NCBI GenBank assembly: GCA_026686845.1
Contig: JAIVEN010000002.1
Span: forward strand, 29,362,001-29,426,000
Direction of reading: 5' to 3'
Source of the DNA: Adenanthera pavonina
Lineage: Eukaryota; Streptophyta; Magnoliopsida; Fabales; Fabaceae
DNA length: 64,000 nt
In this document: positions 1-12,760 of the stretch, one piece after another
Layout of the letters: each line of letters opens with the position of its first letter
Position numbering within the stretch: the stretch's first letter is position 1
Notes under the pieces: model-generated
Database searches by the model: none
Told to the model about the DNA's origin: nothing
Seen by the model: only the letters and a program-made list of their open reading frames with translations
Made by a program: the position numbers and the translations under genes

Positions 1-2369
1 TTTCAAAAATGTAAATGACTGAATTTTTGGAGCTCTGTACGATTTTATACTTCCTTTCAAAATAAGTGATACTTACAGTGAATTTCCCAGCTTTTACTTT
101 AATGTCCAGTTTTGACCCTTAACTTCAAAAATATACTATAAATTGTACACATATCCAAATTGAGTGTTCTTTAGCTCATTGGAAAGCTTGTTCTCTCTAG
201 TTTCAGATAATATATAACACTTTACTTGCCCTATCTCGGTCAAACAGTATTGACTCTACGTTCATTGCTACAAAATGAACTTCTAGCAATATAACATGGC
301 AAAGTAGACTTCATAACAAGCTCACATGATCATTCCATGTTTCAAATCCATGCCAAACATTTCATAACGCTCATAAGGACATAATAGCACAATGGCACAG
401 ACCTAAAAGCATATACATGATTTTATACATAATTTCAAATATACACTTATAGCTTGAAAACATCATCAAGCATCATTCTCTTCTTCATTCCCCTTGCCTT
501 TTCTTTGGACTCCTTTGCCATAGATTGTGCCTAGTCATTTGGGATACTTGAGGGGATGAGATTGGGGGCAATCGCAGTAGCAAGTTACATTTCATGCAAT
601 TATGTCAATCATGTTAAATAACTCACATTTGATCACATCTAATCATATCAATCATATTTAAACAATAAATTGCCACATTGGTCATCAAAATTTTGGCAGC
701 ATAACGGCTTAGAAAATGGACATCCCGGGGAATAAAACCCCTCATTTAACACTCAAGACCAATCAAAGAAATCACAATTTTAATATGGCAACACAATTTA
801 ATCATAGAAAGATAATGAAAAGAACATAAAGCAAGAATATGAAACTTAGCTACCTTGAAGCATTCCTTTGGCTTTTCCTCTTGAATCTAATGCTTCACCA
901 CTTGGTTCCACCTCCTTCAAGAACTTACTTGGGCTTTATCAATTTCTAATACACCATCAAACACTCACTTTATTCATTGGTTTCATGAGTTACTTCTTAA
1001 ATACTCACAAAACCCTAGAATTTCATTTTCTTCACCTTAAGCTTTTTATTTAACCCCATACTTGCTCTTAAGGTTTTGGACCATGGGGAATCCATTTTTA
1101 GCATCAAATTAATGAAAATCAAACTCTTTCCCATCATATTAAACTGACCGAAATAAGGATTGGAAGAGGAAAGAAGTGATTTTCATTTTCTTACTTCCAA
1201 ACATACCAAACCTTGTTCCTTTCACTTAATCTTATGCTTTCTCTTTAATTTATGGCAAAAAATCACTTTCTTTCCTAACTCCTTTATCTTGGACAAAATT
1301 TACAGCAAAGGAGGAGAAGAGGAACTCAAGAAAACTAACCTCAAACCATTCAAAACTTGAAGGAAAAATCATTAGAAGTTGAGAGAAGATTTTTAACTAT
1401 TTTTTCTTGATTTTTCCTTCTCTTTTTCCTTCTCCTTTACTCCTCACATACTCCCTCCTTTCTCCACTGCTTGCAGCTGCTTCTCCCTTCTTTTTCAAGT
1501 GCCTTGGACGTTCAACATGGGGGAGTATTTATAAACTTTGTGACCAATCAATTTATGCCACCAAATGTCTTGATTTTTCTTACTTTTTCATGAAAATTAA
1601 TAAACTAAGGCTATTTTGACATGTGCAGCTTGTGGAGCACGAAATTAAGGGTACTTTGGTCCAAAAATTTTAGATAATTACTTATCCAGATATATCCTAA
1701 ACCGGTCTGGACAAATAAAGTTATTTTAGCAGTATATTTTACTATTATTGAGATACTAATTATAATTATATTGGGATATAAAATTACCATAATATACTTA
1801 TCCCAATTGGTCCAAATATAAGACCCACATATTTTTTTTGAATGAATATTTCTTCTTCCTGCAGTCCAGACTGACATTTATCGGGTAAGATATTAATATT
1901 AAATCATAATTACCCAATAAATATTATTTTGATCTTAATAAATTTCATACTATATTCCATTGGTCTTAACTCATTGAGAACTTCATTTTGACTATAATTT
2001 TTCATATTTACAAAAATGCCCTTGACCCGGGACAAATCTATAATTTATAAAACTTTCGGGTCATTAGGTATAATTTTCCCAAAAATTCATAAAATTTACT
2101 CCATTGATCGCGTAGAGTCCACCGCCTCTCTTCTTCGTTCTGGTCATCCTCCTTTTTTTTACATCTTCTTTTCTCTTTTTTTTTTCTTTTCTTTTCCTTT
2201 ATTTTTTCCTAGGAGCAAAATAATCATTTTTTTATCTTTCCTTCTGACCGAAATAATTGACCTCTTTACCTTATATCATACAAAACGGCGTATATCCATT
2301 TTTGCAAATTTCTTATAGATTTTAAAATATTGAGCCTTAAACATTTAAAAAAATTTTCAGGATATTACA
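1..2369 (-). mobile_element. Ty3/gypsy-type LTR, partial (runs off the left edge)
   Basis: Read on the minus strand, the sequence begins at 2369 with TGTAATATCCTGAAAATTTT, the kind of start seen in long LTRs of plant Tekay/Del-type gypsy elements. A TATAAATA box lies at about 1524-1533 (minus), followed by a long AT-rich leader. No protein motif is visible; the short ORFs here look like chance. The junction at 2369 falls inside the third ORF of element A, so this LTR inserted into A or replaced its end. The other LTR end is not in the window, so I cannot tell a solo LTR from the edge of a full element. The family assignment rests on the terminal sequence only. Confidence 0.5.
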
Positions 2370-4350
2370 CAGGGCTTGGATCCTCATCATTAGAGACCTC
2401 AAGCAGTTCTTGCACCTTTTGTCTGGAAAGAGCCAATTGAGCCCTTTGTTCTTCTGAAAGACCATGTGTAGTGAGAGATGAGGGAGCAGGGTCATCAGAA
2501 CGAAACATTTCTTCAAGCCTCCTTCTCTGAGCTTGCAAGAGAGCATTGCGAGCAATAGCTTCCAAATCAACAAAAGGCACAATGCTTATTTCTTCACTTT
2601 TGGCAACCTCCATGATTGATGAAGTAGAAATGGCTGCCACTAGTCTTTCCACTTGCTCAAATTCTTACTGTGACAGGATTGACTCTTGAGCATCTGCAGT
2701 AATGGGATCATGAGAGCTTGAATCCCGAGGTCCTTCTTCTTCCAAACTATAGTCCAAGGGAGGACCAGGACTTGGTGTGCTCAGTGCACCAGCAAGCTCA
2801 GTATCATCTACATCATCATCATGCTCAGAAGAGGCTAGCTCAAAGGGGCTTGGAGGCTCAGGAGTTGGAGACTAAACAGGCACAGAGAACCCTAGCTGAG
2901 GTGGAGCTGATGTGGTAGGAATTGCACTCCGAATATCTTCATAGGCATCAGCAACCACTTTCATATTCTTGGCCAACTGGTGAATCTGATCTTACAGATG
3001 AGCAAATTTGGCATTTTGCTCATCCCTGATGTTAAGTATGAGTGTAGACAAGCTGTCATACAACTCAGTAATCTTGGTTGGCTTGGCACGAGAGGAGGGA
3101 GTAGATGGAATGTGAGCACGCAGAGATGGAGATGGGACAGGCTGAGAAGGCTGGGGTGTAGGTCTAGCAGGAGCCTCAAAGGTACCTTCTTGCTGTTGGG
3201 AGGCACCTTCAACAAAGAAGAGATCTTTAGATTTTCTTGCTCCCTTCCCAATCCATCTTCCTTCATTTCTCTCAATACCCATTCTTTGAAGTTCCTCTTC
3301 CTTGAAAATCTTAGTGGGTTTCTCTTTCCCCTTCTCAAGGTGCTGAATTCTAGCATATTGTAGAATTGTGGAAATGATTGCTGCATAGGGAAGTGGAGAG
3401 TCTTTCCTCTGATCCCTTGCCTTGATCATGTGTTGGAGTATGATATGTCCCATGTTGATGAGCTTTCCATGCATAATTGTTGCCATCACATGTGCCTCTG
3501 CCCTTATGATCAGATTGAAGCTGCCTCCTTTATTGAATATGATCCTAGACACTATGTAGTGTAGGATCCTCACTTGAGCACTGAGGTCTGTGGGCTTTAG
3601 CAGGTTTATGGTTGGCCTGTTTTCCTTTCTTCTGAACAATGTATTTAGAATTGTGCTCTCCTTGTAGTTCAGAAAGGGGCCACCTTCTTCATCAGCAGTC
3701 TCTACCTCATCCATATATCCAGAGGCAATGATGTCAATCTTGAGGCCATCTTGCTCTAGGATTTCCAACACCTCATTAAAAGTCTCATCTGTGAGCCAGA
3801 TGGTCCTTGATCTCAGATTGACCTCCCATTTCTTCTTCTTGCTGTTGTACTTTAGGGAGGCATACCATGTCTTTACCACTTCATCATCATACCTCTCCAA
3901 TATCTCTAACAGATTCTTATATCTGAACATCCATATTCCAGCATCAAAATTGTTTGAGACTAAGAAATTTTCCAAGTTCACACAATGAGGCTTGATTACC
4001 TTTTTATTGGTAAACTTGGTCGAGTATTCCTCCTGAATCTGTGGAGTGCTCCATAATGGCAGTGTAGTGAGTTGATATTCTCCAGATTCAGTGCTGAAGG
4101 AGGAAGTGGAAGCAACAGTATCAGCAGCAGCAGGAACAGGGACCAAAGGTTCTACTTTCTTCGAAGAAGAGGGTCCAATTTTCTTTGATTCTGCCTTTGG
4201 GGTTGTCTTTTATCATTTGGAGGGAGTTGCCTTGCTTGATTCGGCTTTTCTCTTCGGTTTTTCACCCTCCTTTGAGGCATATTGTGATTTGACCGTCCTC
4301 TTTGGTCGTGCCTCTCCTTTTCCAGCTTCAGGATTCTTTACTCTTGCCAT
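2370..4350 (-). pseudogene. Third ORF (env-like position) of element A, broken
   Basis: The likely start at 4350 matches the MARVK start of the B and C copies. Early stops lie in the basic N-terminal part. A 384-residue open stretch (4146-2992) then carries the conserved globular core, with SNNFDAGIW, VVKTWYASLKYN, SRTIWLTDETFNEVLEI and RPTINLLKPTDL. The C-terminal part reopens at 2652 and ends where the gypsy LTR joins at 2369, so the Lys-rich tail of the other copies is lost. The core resembles the domain that databases call putative plant transposon protein. Its position after pol is that of the Sirevirus env-like gene. I see no signal peptide or membrane segment. Function is unknown. Confidence 0.75.
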
Positions 4351-5346
4351 TTCTGTGGATGAATGTTTCAGAATGAAGCTGAGATTGGGTTTATAGGATG
4401 CGAAAATCAGTTTAAACGGTGGGAAATGAACATTTACGATCAGAAATGAAGAGCATTGATGAGAGAATTTGAACAGACTCAGAGAGGAAAAGAGTAGGGT
4501 TGTGTCTGTTCAGTGGAAAACATCAGTTTTAACGTAAGTAACCGCCTGACAGCCGAATTTTGAGGGGTCAAAATTCAAACTTTGGGCAGTCAAAAGTTAA
4601 ACTGTTCAGCAAAGCTTACTGACAGACAAATTTTCTTCTGAAAGTTTGTCTGACAGAGGCTTGGTTCAAGCAACACAAGATGAATAGACGAACTTTGTTC
4701 CAACAAAGTTCGAATTTTGAAGAGTAAACATCAAGTAGCAATAAAATCAGCAAACAACAGACGAATTATGCATATGAAACTTCATCTTTCAAAGATTCAA
4801 CATGAAGAGCATGCTTCAACAGACGAATTTTAAATCAGAAATTCGAATTTCTTTACTTTGTAAAGGTTTTCCAACATTCATATGTTAAGAAATAATCATT
4901 TGTATAATCATCATGTTGGACAAACATAACTTTGAAACTTTTGCTCTTGAAAATTTGAACTTTCAAGGTCCAACAAACGAATTTCGAGGCATCACCGAGA
5001 ACTTTTCCAATGTATAACAAGCTGAAGTTCGTCTGTTGGGCATCCAAATTCGAATGTTGACCATGCTAACTTGTTCAAAAACACAGTTTATCAAGGAAAT
5101 TCGTCTAACACACAACTAAGATACGAATTTCAACTTTAAAAATTTACAGAATGGATCCAGAAACTCAGAATTTTTGCCATTTTCTTCACTTTTTGATTGT
5201 TCCATTCTGGTGTGTTCCATTTTTCAGATTTATTGCCATTGAATCTCATGAGAAGCACCTACAACTTAAATTAAATTCTCTCCGATGCTAAAGTTAGAAT
5301 TAATTTAATGTTGGAAAATCTAAAACAGAATTGCACACAGATTTAC
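4351..5346 (-). repeat. Noncoding gap between pol and third ORF in A, motif arrays
   Basis: About 1 kb without a gene. It carries repeated copies and decayed forms of the words also found in the LTRs: TTCGAATTT-type palindromes and CAGACGAA or TTCGTCTG. The equivalent gaps in B (33299-34310) and C (52892-53879) have the same texture. Confidence 0.7.
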
Positions 5347-8300
5347 TTACAGTTCATTGGGATTTACCATACCCAATTCTCTCCTGATTTTGCAATGTCT
5401 TTCTTCTGATAGAGGCTTTGTCAAGATATCAGCAACTTGATCCTCAGTTGGGATGTATTCTAGTTTGATTTCTCCTTTCAAAACATGATCCCTTATGAAG
5501 TGGTGCCTAACTTCAATATGTTTTGTCCTTGAATGCATGACAGGATTCTTTGTGGTATTAATGGCACTTTGGTTGTCACACATGATTGGTATTTCCTTCA
5601 TCTCAACCTCAAGATCTTCAAGCTGCTGTTTCATCCAGATGATTTTGGCACAACAACTTCCAGCTGCAACATACTCAGCCTCTGCTGTGTATAAGGCCAC
5701 ACTATTTTGCTTCTTGCTAAACCATGAAACCAAGGATGCTCCTAAAAACTGACAAGTTCTACTTGTGCTTTTTCTGTCAGTTTTGGATCCTGCAAAGTCA
5801 GTATCAGTGTATTCTTTGAGATTTTCTCCATTGCCCTTTGGATACCAAAGTCCCATCTGTGATGTTCCAATGAGATATCTGAATATACGTTTCACAGCAG
5901 TTGCATGGGTTTTCTTGGGACATGATTGGAATCTTGCACACATACAGACACTAAACATGATGTCAGGTCTGCTGGCAGTTAAGTACAGTAGGGATCCAAT
6001 CATTCTTCTATACTGGGTTATGTCAAACATTTTCCCTTTTTCATCCATATCCAGTTTGGTTGTAGTAGCCATAGGTGTTCCCATTGGCTTGGCATTTTCC
6101 GTTCCAAACTTCTTTAGCAGTTCTTTCAAATACTTGGATTGATTAAGAAAAATACCATCATCGCACTGCTTGATTTGCAATCCAAGGAAGAAGTTGAGTG
6201 ATCGGGATATCCTGCAAGTATACAGGGTCGATCGCAGTAATAAAAAAATCTCTGGAGTATTCCAGAGATCGAACCCAAGGGAGGTAGTAAATTTATAGTC
6301 CAAACTTTTAATCCCAAAAATTAATTGATAATCAAATTGATAATTCAAATTAAAAAGATAACAAAATAGAAAATAAAACAATGTCTGAGTTTTGATTCAG
6401 TTCTAGAAGCGTCAAGGGATCAGGATTCACCTTATGAGATAACTAAATTTTATTTCTTAGTTAGACTCTATATAATTATAGTGACTGTTGTTTCTAAAGC
6501 GTCCTAATTACCTCTCGGTCAATTAGTCCTAATTTAATTAGAATTTAATTCCCTCTCAGACAACTAAATGTTCTAATTAAACCTTGAAAACTACAACCTA
6601 ATTCTATCTCTAGATTAGTTATTCATATTTATCTCTCTAAATCTAGGTTCACTCTTCACCTCTCAGTCCATCAAGTTTACCCATTAATTAGATTCTATGG
6701 TGATCAAGCATAAAATCCACATGAATGAACAAAAGAGATAAATATAATAAAAAGATAAATTAAATATAACTTAAAGAACAAATCAAAGAGTCTTAACTAG
6801 AGAAACAAATCCAATCCATCCCAATCAGACTACATCCCTACCCCTGACTGGGAAATTTAGCTACTCATAGAAATAAAAATTAAATCACAGCTAAAATCTC
6901 AAATCATAGTGAAAATAATAAGAAAACAGAGTTATATGAGAGAAGAATAAATCTATCACTAATACTCCCTTAATCTCCTTGCTCTTTCTCTATAAGATGC
7001 TTCTAGTTGCTCCCAGATACATTTAAAACCGTGTTCTTTAGCTTCTGAGTGCGTTTCTGAATCCCCCCTTGTGTTTCTATCGTGTATCTTTATATAGAAA
7101 AATTTTAGAAGCCCATAAAAGCCCAAAATATCATGAAAACACGTCAAAAACGTGTTTCTACGGACTCCTACTGCATGACCCGGTGCCAGGTAACCATGAA
7201 ATTAATTAATAGGGCGCCGGGTGCTTCTAGATAGCTGAAAAACGTCAAAATCCAAGTTGACCCGGCGCCATACGGATTTTACCCGGCGCCGGGTGGGTAC
7301 TATTTGTACGGACAGATGCACTTTCAGCTTCATAACGTCACCAGCTTATGTTGACACTTTGAGTTCAATTTTCACCATGATAAAGTTGTAATTTGGGAAA
7401 ACTCAAAACATGAAAGTTGTAGATCTATGTCTTATCTTTCCAACGCATTTAAATAACCTCAATCGGAGTTTATATGTGAGATTTATGATCAAAATACCAA
7501 AGAGTATCGAAACTTTTCAACATGAACGATTTGTAACGTTTTTGCTCCAAATGCTTCCAAATGAGCCTATAATATCATTAAACACAAAAATATGTCAAAT
7601 CATGCTAAAATATACCAATGTAAATATATTTAAATATAATTTAGAGCTTAAATGTGGGTATTTTATATGTATAAAATGGACACATCATTGAGTTCACCCA
7701 TCATGGACATTTCGAATTCTCCCTGCATTAACTTAGAAAAATTCTTGCAAAGAGATTCATTAGTAGCACCAAATATAATATCATCAACATAGATTTGAAC
7801 AATAAGTAAATCTTTATTTTCTTTCTTAGTGAATAAGGTTGTATCTACTTTTTTTTGTTGAACCCCTTTTCAGTTAGAAAATTACTTAATCTTTCATACC
7901 ATGCTCTAGGGGCTTATTTTAAACCGTAAAGAGCTTTCTTCGGTTTATAAACATGGTTTGGTTTTGCAGAGTCCTCAAAACCTAGAGGTTGATCTACATA
8001 GACCTCTTCGATGATATATCCATTTAGAAAAGCACTCTTCACATCCATTTGATATAACAAAATATTTTTCATGCATGCATATGCTAACAGAATTCTGATT
8101 GCTTCTAATCTAGCCACTGGAGCAAAGGTTTCTTTAAAATCAATACTTTCTTCTTGATTATATCCTTTAGCAACTAGTCTAGCTTTATTTCTGATTATTG
8201 ATCCTGATTCATCAAGTTTATTTCTAAAAACTCATTTGGTACCAATGACAGGATGATTTTTGGGTCTAGACACTAAATCCCAGACTTGATTTTTTTCAAA

Positions 8301-11083
8301 CTGATTTAATTCATCTTGCATAGCCAAAATCCAGTATTCATCAGTTAAGGCTTCTTCAATACATTTAGGTTCAATTTGAGAAATAAAAGCACAGTTTATC
8401 ATTTGATCCCTTAACTGTTTTCTGGTTTTAACTCTCTCTTGAACATTCCCTATCACCTGATCAACAGGATGATTCCTTTGATATCTCCAAGCTCTAGGGA
8501 GTTCTTGATACATTTCTTCATTATTTTCTTCTTCAAAATATTTCTCCTAAATATCTTCTTCTATATTAATAGATTCAGATATCTTTAGAGGTTCAATTTT
8601 ACCTTCACCAGAGATATCTAACTTTTTAAAGTTTGAGACAAGATTATCCTCATCAGTAGCATGTTTGGAAACAATTTCATTTTCAATAAATACTACATGC
8701 ACAGATTCTTCTACCAATTTAGACTTTCTATTAAAAACTCTATATGCCTTACTTCTACTAGAATAGCCCAGAAATATACCTTCATCAGATTTGGCATCAA
8801 ACTTACCCAGATTTTCCTTTCCATTATTGTGAATGAAGCACTTGCAGCCGAACATATGGAGATGTGAGAGATTTGGCTTTCTTCCTTTGTACAGCTCATA
8901 AGGAGTCTTCCCAAGGATTGGTCTGATGTAGGCTCTATTTATGATGTAGCTTGCTGTATTTACTGCATCAACCTAAAATACTTGAGAGAGTTCCTTTTCA
9001 TTCAGCATAGCTCTAACCATCTCTCCAATTGTTTTGTTCTTCCTTTTTACAACTCCATTCTGTTGAAGAGTTCTTGGAGCTGAGAAGTTGTGATCAATTC
9101 CATGCTCATTACAATACTCCAGAAAGTATGAGTTCTCAAACTCTTCTCCATGATCTAAACTGATAGACACAATGGAAATACCCTTCTCATTTTGCACTTT
9201 CTTGGCTAAGGTAACAAATGCATCAAAGGAATCACTTTTAGAGGAAAGAAATAATGTCCATGTAAATCTAGAGTAATCATCCATTATTACAAGCACATAC
9301 AGATTTCCACCAATACTTTTTACCCTAGATGGACCAATTAAATCCATATGTAGTAGTTCTAATGGTCTAGTTGTGGTGACTACGTTTTTGGGTTTAAAAG
9401 AAGATTTAGTTTGTTTTCCTCTTAGGCATGCATCACATTCTTTGCCCTTTTCGAAAGTGATTTTTGGTAGGCCAGTGACTAACTCATTTTTAACCAGTTT
9501 TGAAAGCTGATTCATGTTAACATGAGCTAATCTTCTATGCCACAACCAACTATCATTATCCTGACTAATCAAGCAAACAGAATCTAAGGGAGGAAGTTTA
9601 TCAAGATCAATAGTATAGTAGTTACCATCCCTTTGAGCTTTGAGGATTACTTTCTGATCACTTTTTCTGATGACCAGGCAGAATTTTGAGTCAAACAGTA
9701 CCCAGTTTCCTTTGTCACATATCTGGCTCACACTTAGCAGATTGTGGTTGAGGCCAATCACAAACAGCACCTCTTCAATGGATGTCTCAAGATTCTTCCC
9801 CACAATGCCAATGCCAACTATTCTACCATATTGATCACCTCCAAAGGTCACCTTTCCTCCTTTCTTGCTCTAAGGGTGATGAACTTCTCCTTGTCACCGG
9901 TCATGTGACTTGAGCAGGCACTGTCCATATACCATTTATTACTCTTTCTAGCTTTAAGACATACCTCATCTTCTTAATCACTACTGCATGGGATTCCAGC
10001 TTCTTCAAAGGCAAGTGCCATGAGACAGATGTTGGCAATTTCATCTTCATTATCTTCTTCTTTATCTGAGCTGTTGCCCCATATTGATGAGATGTAAGCT
10101 CTTTTCTTCTTGCCTTTGTCTGCAGCTTTCTTTTCTTTTTCTTGCTTCTTGAGAAATTGTGGACAATCCCATTTGATATGTCCCTGCTTTTTGTATTCAT
10201 ACCAAGTGATAGGCTCTTTTGTTTCCCTTTTGCTATCTCCAGCTGCTCCTTTCTTGAAGATTTTCTTGTTTCTCTTTTTGCTATAGAATCTTCCAAATTT
10301 TCTGACCATCATAGCCAAAGTTTCTTCATCTAGCTCATCTCCATCGTCAGATTCTTCTTCTTTTTCCTCAGCAGCTTTGAGAGCAAGACCTTTCTTCTTT
10401 TTGTCTTGTCCAGCCTCCTTGAGAGCCTTCATTTTTCCTTCATACTCCTCGAGGCTGCCAAAAAGAGCTATCACAGAGGCCATTGATTCTCCTCTAGCTT
10501 CCTCTATTGCTGTTACTTTGGGTTGCCATTCCAGAGGCAGAGCTCTAAGGATCTTTCTTACTTTTTCTGTTTGAGTGTACTCCTTTTCCAGGATCTTTAG
10601 TTGATTCACAATGAGGGTGAATCTCTTCTGTAAATCTTTTACATTCTCTCCTTCATCCATTCTGAAGCTTTCATATTCACCTATGCATGTATTCAGTTTA
10701 TTTTCCCTGACTCCAGTTATTCCTTCATGAGCAATTTGCAGGGTGTCCCACATTTCCTTGGCAGTGGAGTATTGTGAGACCCTGTAGAATTTGTCTTGAT
10801 TCAAAGCACTGACCAAGCAGTGTTTTGCCTTGAAGTTCAGCAAGACACTTCTTCTATCTTCCTCATTCCATTCAGCTTCTGCCTTCTCTCTGTACTTCCC
10901 ATCATCTTCCAAAGTCATTGGGATAAAATCTCCCTTCTGAATGACTGACCAGATGTCCAGATCAATTGACTGGAGATAGATTTGCATCCTCATCTTCCAG
11001 TAACCATAGTGTTCTCCACTGAAGCCAGGTGGTCTATTTGTGTTGTTTCCTTCTGGTAGTATGCTTTCTCCAAAGCCAGCCAT
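5347..11083 (-). pseudogene. gag-pol of element A, decayed, gag joined to pol
   Basis: Gag starts at 11083 (MAGFGESILP). A longer reading from 11137 starts at a GTG inside the primer site and is not credible. Gag has the copia-type gag domain and one recognisable, slightly altered zinc knuckle (CYECKKQGHIKWDC in B). At 9965/9964 gag runs directly into the protease region in the same frame, after a Gln-to-stop change just before the join. Pol then shows protease (WYMDSACSSHMTGD), integrase zinc finger and DD(35)E core, reverse transcriptase with YVDDIIFG near 7790, and RNase H with AEAEYVAA. Several stops and solo LTR H (6199-7687) interrupt it. It would make no working protein. Confidence 0.88.
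6199..7687 (-). mobile_element. Solo LTR H inside element A (TSD TTGAG)
   Basis: This 1489-bp insert begins TGATCGGGATATCC and ends GGACACATCA, so its ends are TGAT...ATCA. It is flanked by TTGAG at 6194-6198 and 7688-7692. Element C has the same reverse transcriptase stretch uninterrupted, which confirms the insertion. A TATATAAAG box around 7090-7100 on the minus strand suggests that orientation. It has no coding capacity and no internal domain. The termini suggest a gypsy-type LTR, possibly Ogre/Tat, but I cannot classify it firmly. A GC-rich patch with CCCGGCGCC copies lies at 7170-7300. Confidence 0.8.
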
Positions 11084-11124
11084 TTTAATTCCCGGACTGT
11101 GAAATCCTTTGATTGGAAATCGGG

Positions 11125-11136
11125 GCTCTGATACCA
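11125..11136 (-). promoter_or_regulatory. Primer binding site of element A
   Basis: On the minus strand this reads TGGTATCAGAGC, complementary to the 3' end of plant initiator methionine tRNA. It lies two bases inside the 5' LTR, as in copia elements. Confidence 0.9.
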
Positions 11137-11138
11137 CT

Positions 11139-12760
11139 TGTTAGATAAGCTGGCTTCCCAAAAAGGAGGTGAATTGGGAAGCTTGAAAATTTTCTACAAA
11201 ATATCAAGAAAGTGAAGAAAGCAAAGTATAGATAGTAAAATAGAGTATACGAGAATAAACTGTAAAAGTTGTAGTAAAGAGAAGAAAACGCAGATATTTA
11301 TCCTGGTTCGATCTCTCCACTTGACCTACGTCCAGTCCTCAAGTCACCCCTTGAGATTTTCCACTATTCTGCAAGAATTCAGTGGGCTTCTTGCAAATGC
11401 CTCAGTACAAAGATGATGCTCTGTTTCTAGAGCTCACTCAATCACTCTATGCACTCTCACAAAGTGCTTCCCAATCCCTTGTGATATCCACTGACAAGAA
11501 AATCTATCTTCCAGATGAAGATAAGATTGTTTACAAAGATTAAACTCTCTTAAACAGAGTGAATATGAAAGTTGGTGTACAAATATTGAAGTGAGAGAGT
11601 AAGAAACTTTGAGTAGAAGATTTGGCAGAGTTTCAGTATATACAATGTTAAAATCATTACCCACAACTTCAAATGATGTTATATTTATAGATTTAGGTCT
11701 CAACTATCCGTTAGAGACAAAATTTATCCATTGGAGAAGTTATCCAACGGTTACTCTGAAAAACTATCCGTTAACCAACTGCATTTAATGCTTCTGACAC
11801 TCTGAAATTCGAATTTCAGTTGGTCAACAAACAAATTTCTCAGAAACCGAAGGTTAATAGCTTCAACGTTGAAAGCTCGAAGTTCGTCTGTCATGAAGTG
11901 AAATTCGAATTTTGATATTTGGAAAATGTTTCTTCGTTGTGACATACGAATTTTCAAGTAGAAAGTTTTTATGTTTAAGTGTGAACAGTATTTTCAATTT
12001 GCTACAGTGCCTTCGAAATTCAAATTTTGGAACCCCAAAATTCGTCTGTCCGTAGCTGGTTTATAAGGCACAGTACTTCATATAATTCAAAATTTGAATT
12101 TTCAAAGGGCAAAGTTTGTCTGTCAGAGAGACCTCTTTTCAGACTTACTTCAAAATCCAAATTTATAAATACTGTCATTCGTATGTCAACATATCATTGT
12201 AACAGACTCACAAGCTTAGTTTTTGAAATTCGAATTTTCATATTCAAAGTTCGTCTGTCAGTGAGCAATTTTGAAATCCAATCCAAACTTGGTTTCAGAT
12301 GAACTTTGACATAATTTTAGACGAATTTCTTTAGTTTTCATAAGTTACATTTTGTCTGAAATTCGAATTTTCACAACCCAAAGTTCGTCTGTTTCTCAAG
12401 CAAAAATTCGTCTGTCAGAGAGGCTTCTCTTCAGACTTGTTCTGTTTTAGTATGAAATTCGAATTTCCAAAGCCAAAGTTTGAATTTCCAAGATGACAGA
12501 TCAGTATTAATCTTTCAAACTTCGTCTGTTGGTGGGTGTTTTTCAAATATTCCATGATTTAACATAGAATCAAGGTTTTAAAACATCTTTTCACCAAATC
12601 AAAGTCTTTTACTCAAATCAAAACATTTCTAAACATCCTACATGAATCTTTGCACTGATTTCTTCAGGATTTCTTCACTTGAACCTTTTGTGTACCTTTG
12701 ATATCTTTATTCCAAGCTCTTGAAGGTTGGTTTGGAATCATCAAAACACTTGATTCAACA
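11139..12760 (-). repeat. 5' LTR of element A
   Basis: A 1622-bp LTR with TG...CA ends (on the plus strand TGTTAGATAAGC to TTGATTCAACA). It has a TATAAATA box at 11682-11689 (minus), a TCCAACGGTTA element at 11743-11753, and arrays of TTCGAATTT and CAGACGAA words at 11800-12540. It resembles the right LTR of C very closely over the 340 bp nearest the primer site. No partner LTR is in the window. Confidence 0.9.

Larger units (their letters stand above)
2370..12760 (-). mobile_element. Element A: Sirevirus-like Ty1/copia retrotransposon, truncated and decayed
   Basis: In element order (right to left) it holds a 5' LTR (12760-11139), an initiator-Met primer site (11136-11125), gag-pol (11083-5347), a noncoding gap with motif arrays, and the third ORF (4350-2370). 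It is cut off by a gypsy LTR at 2369, so its 3' LTR is missing or lies outside the window. A solo LTR (H) sits in its reverse transcriptase. Most visible stop codons look like C-to-T or G-to-A changes at Trp or Gln codons. Compared with B and C it lacks 695 nt at the gag/pol border. It is an old, dead copy of the same family as C. Confidence 0.9.
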
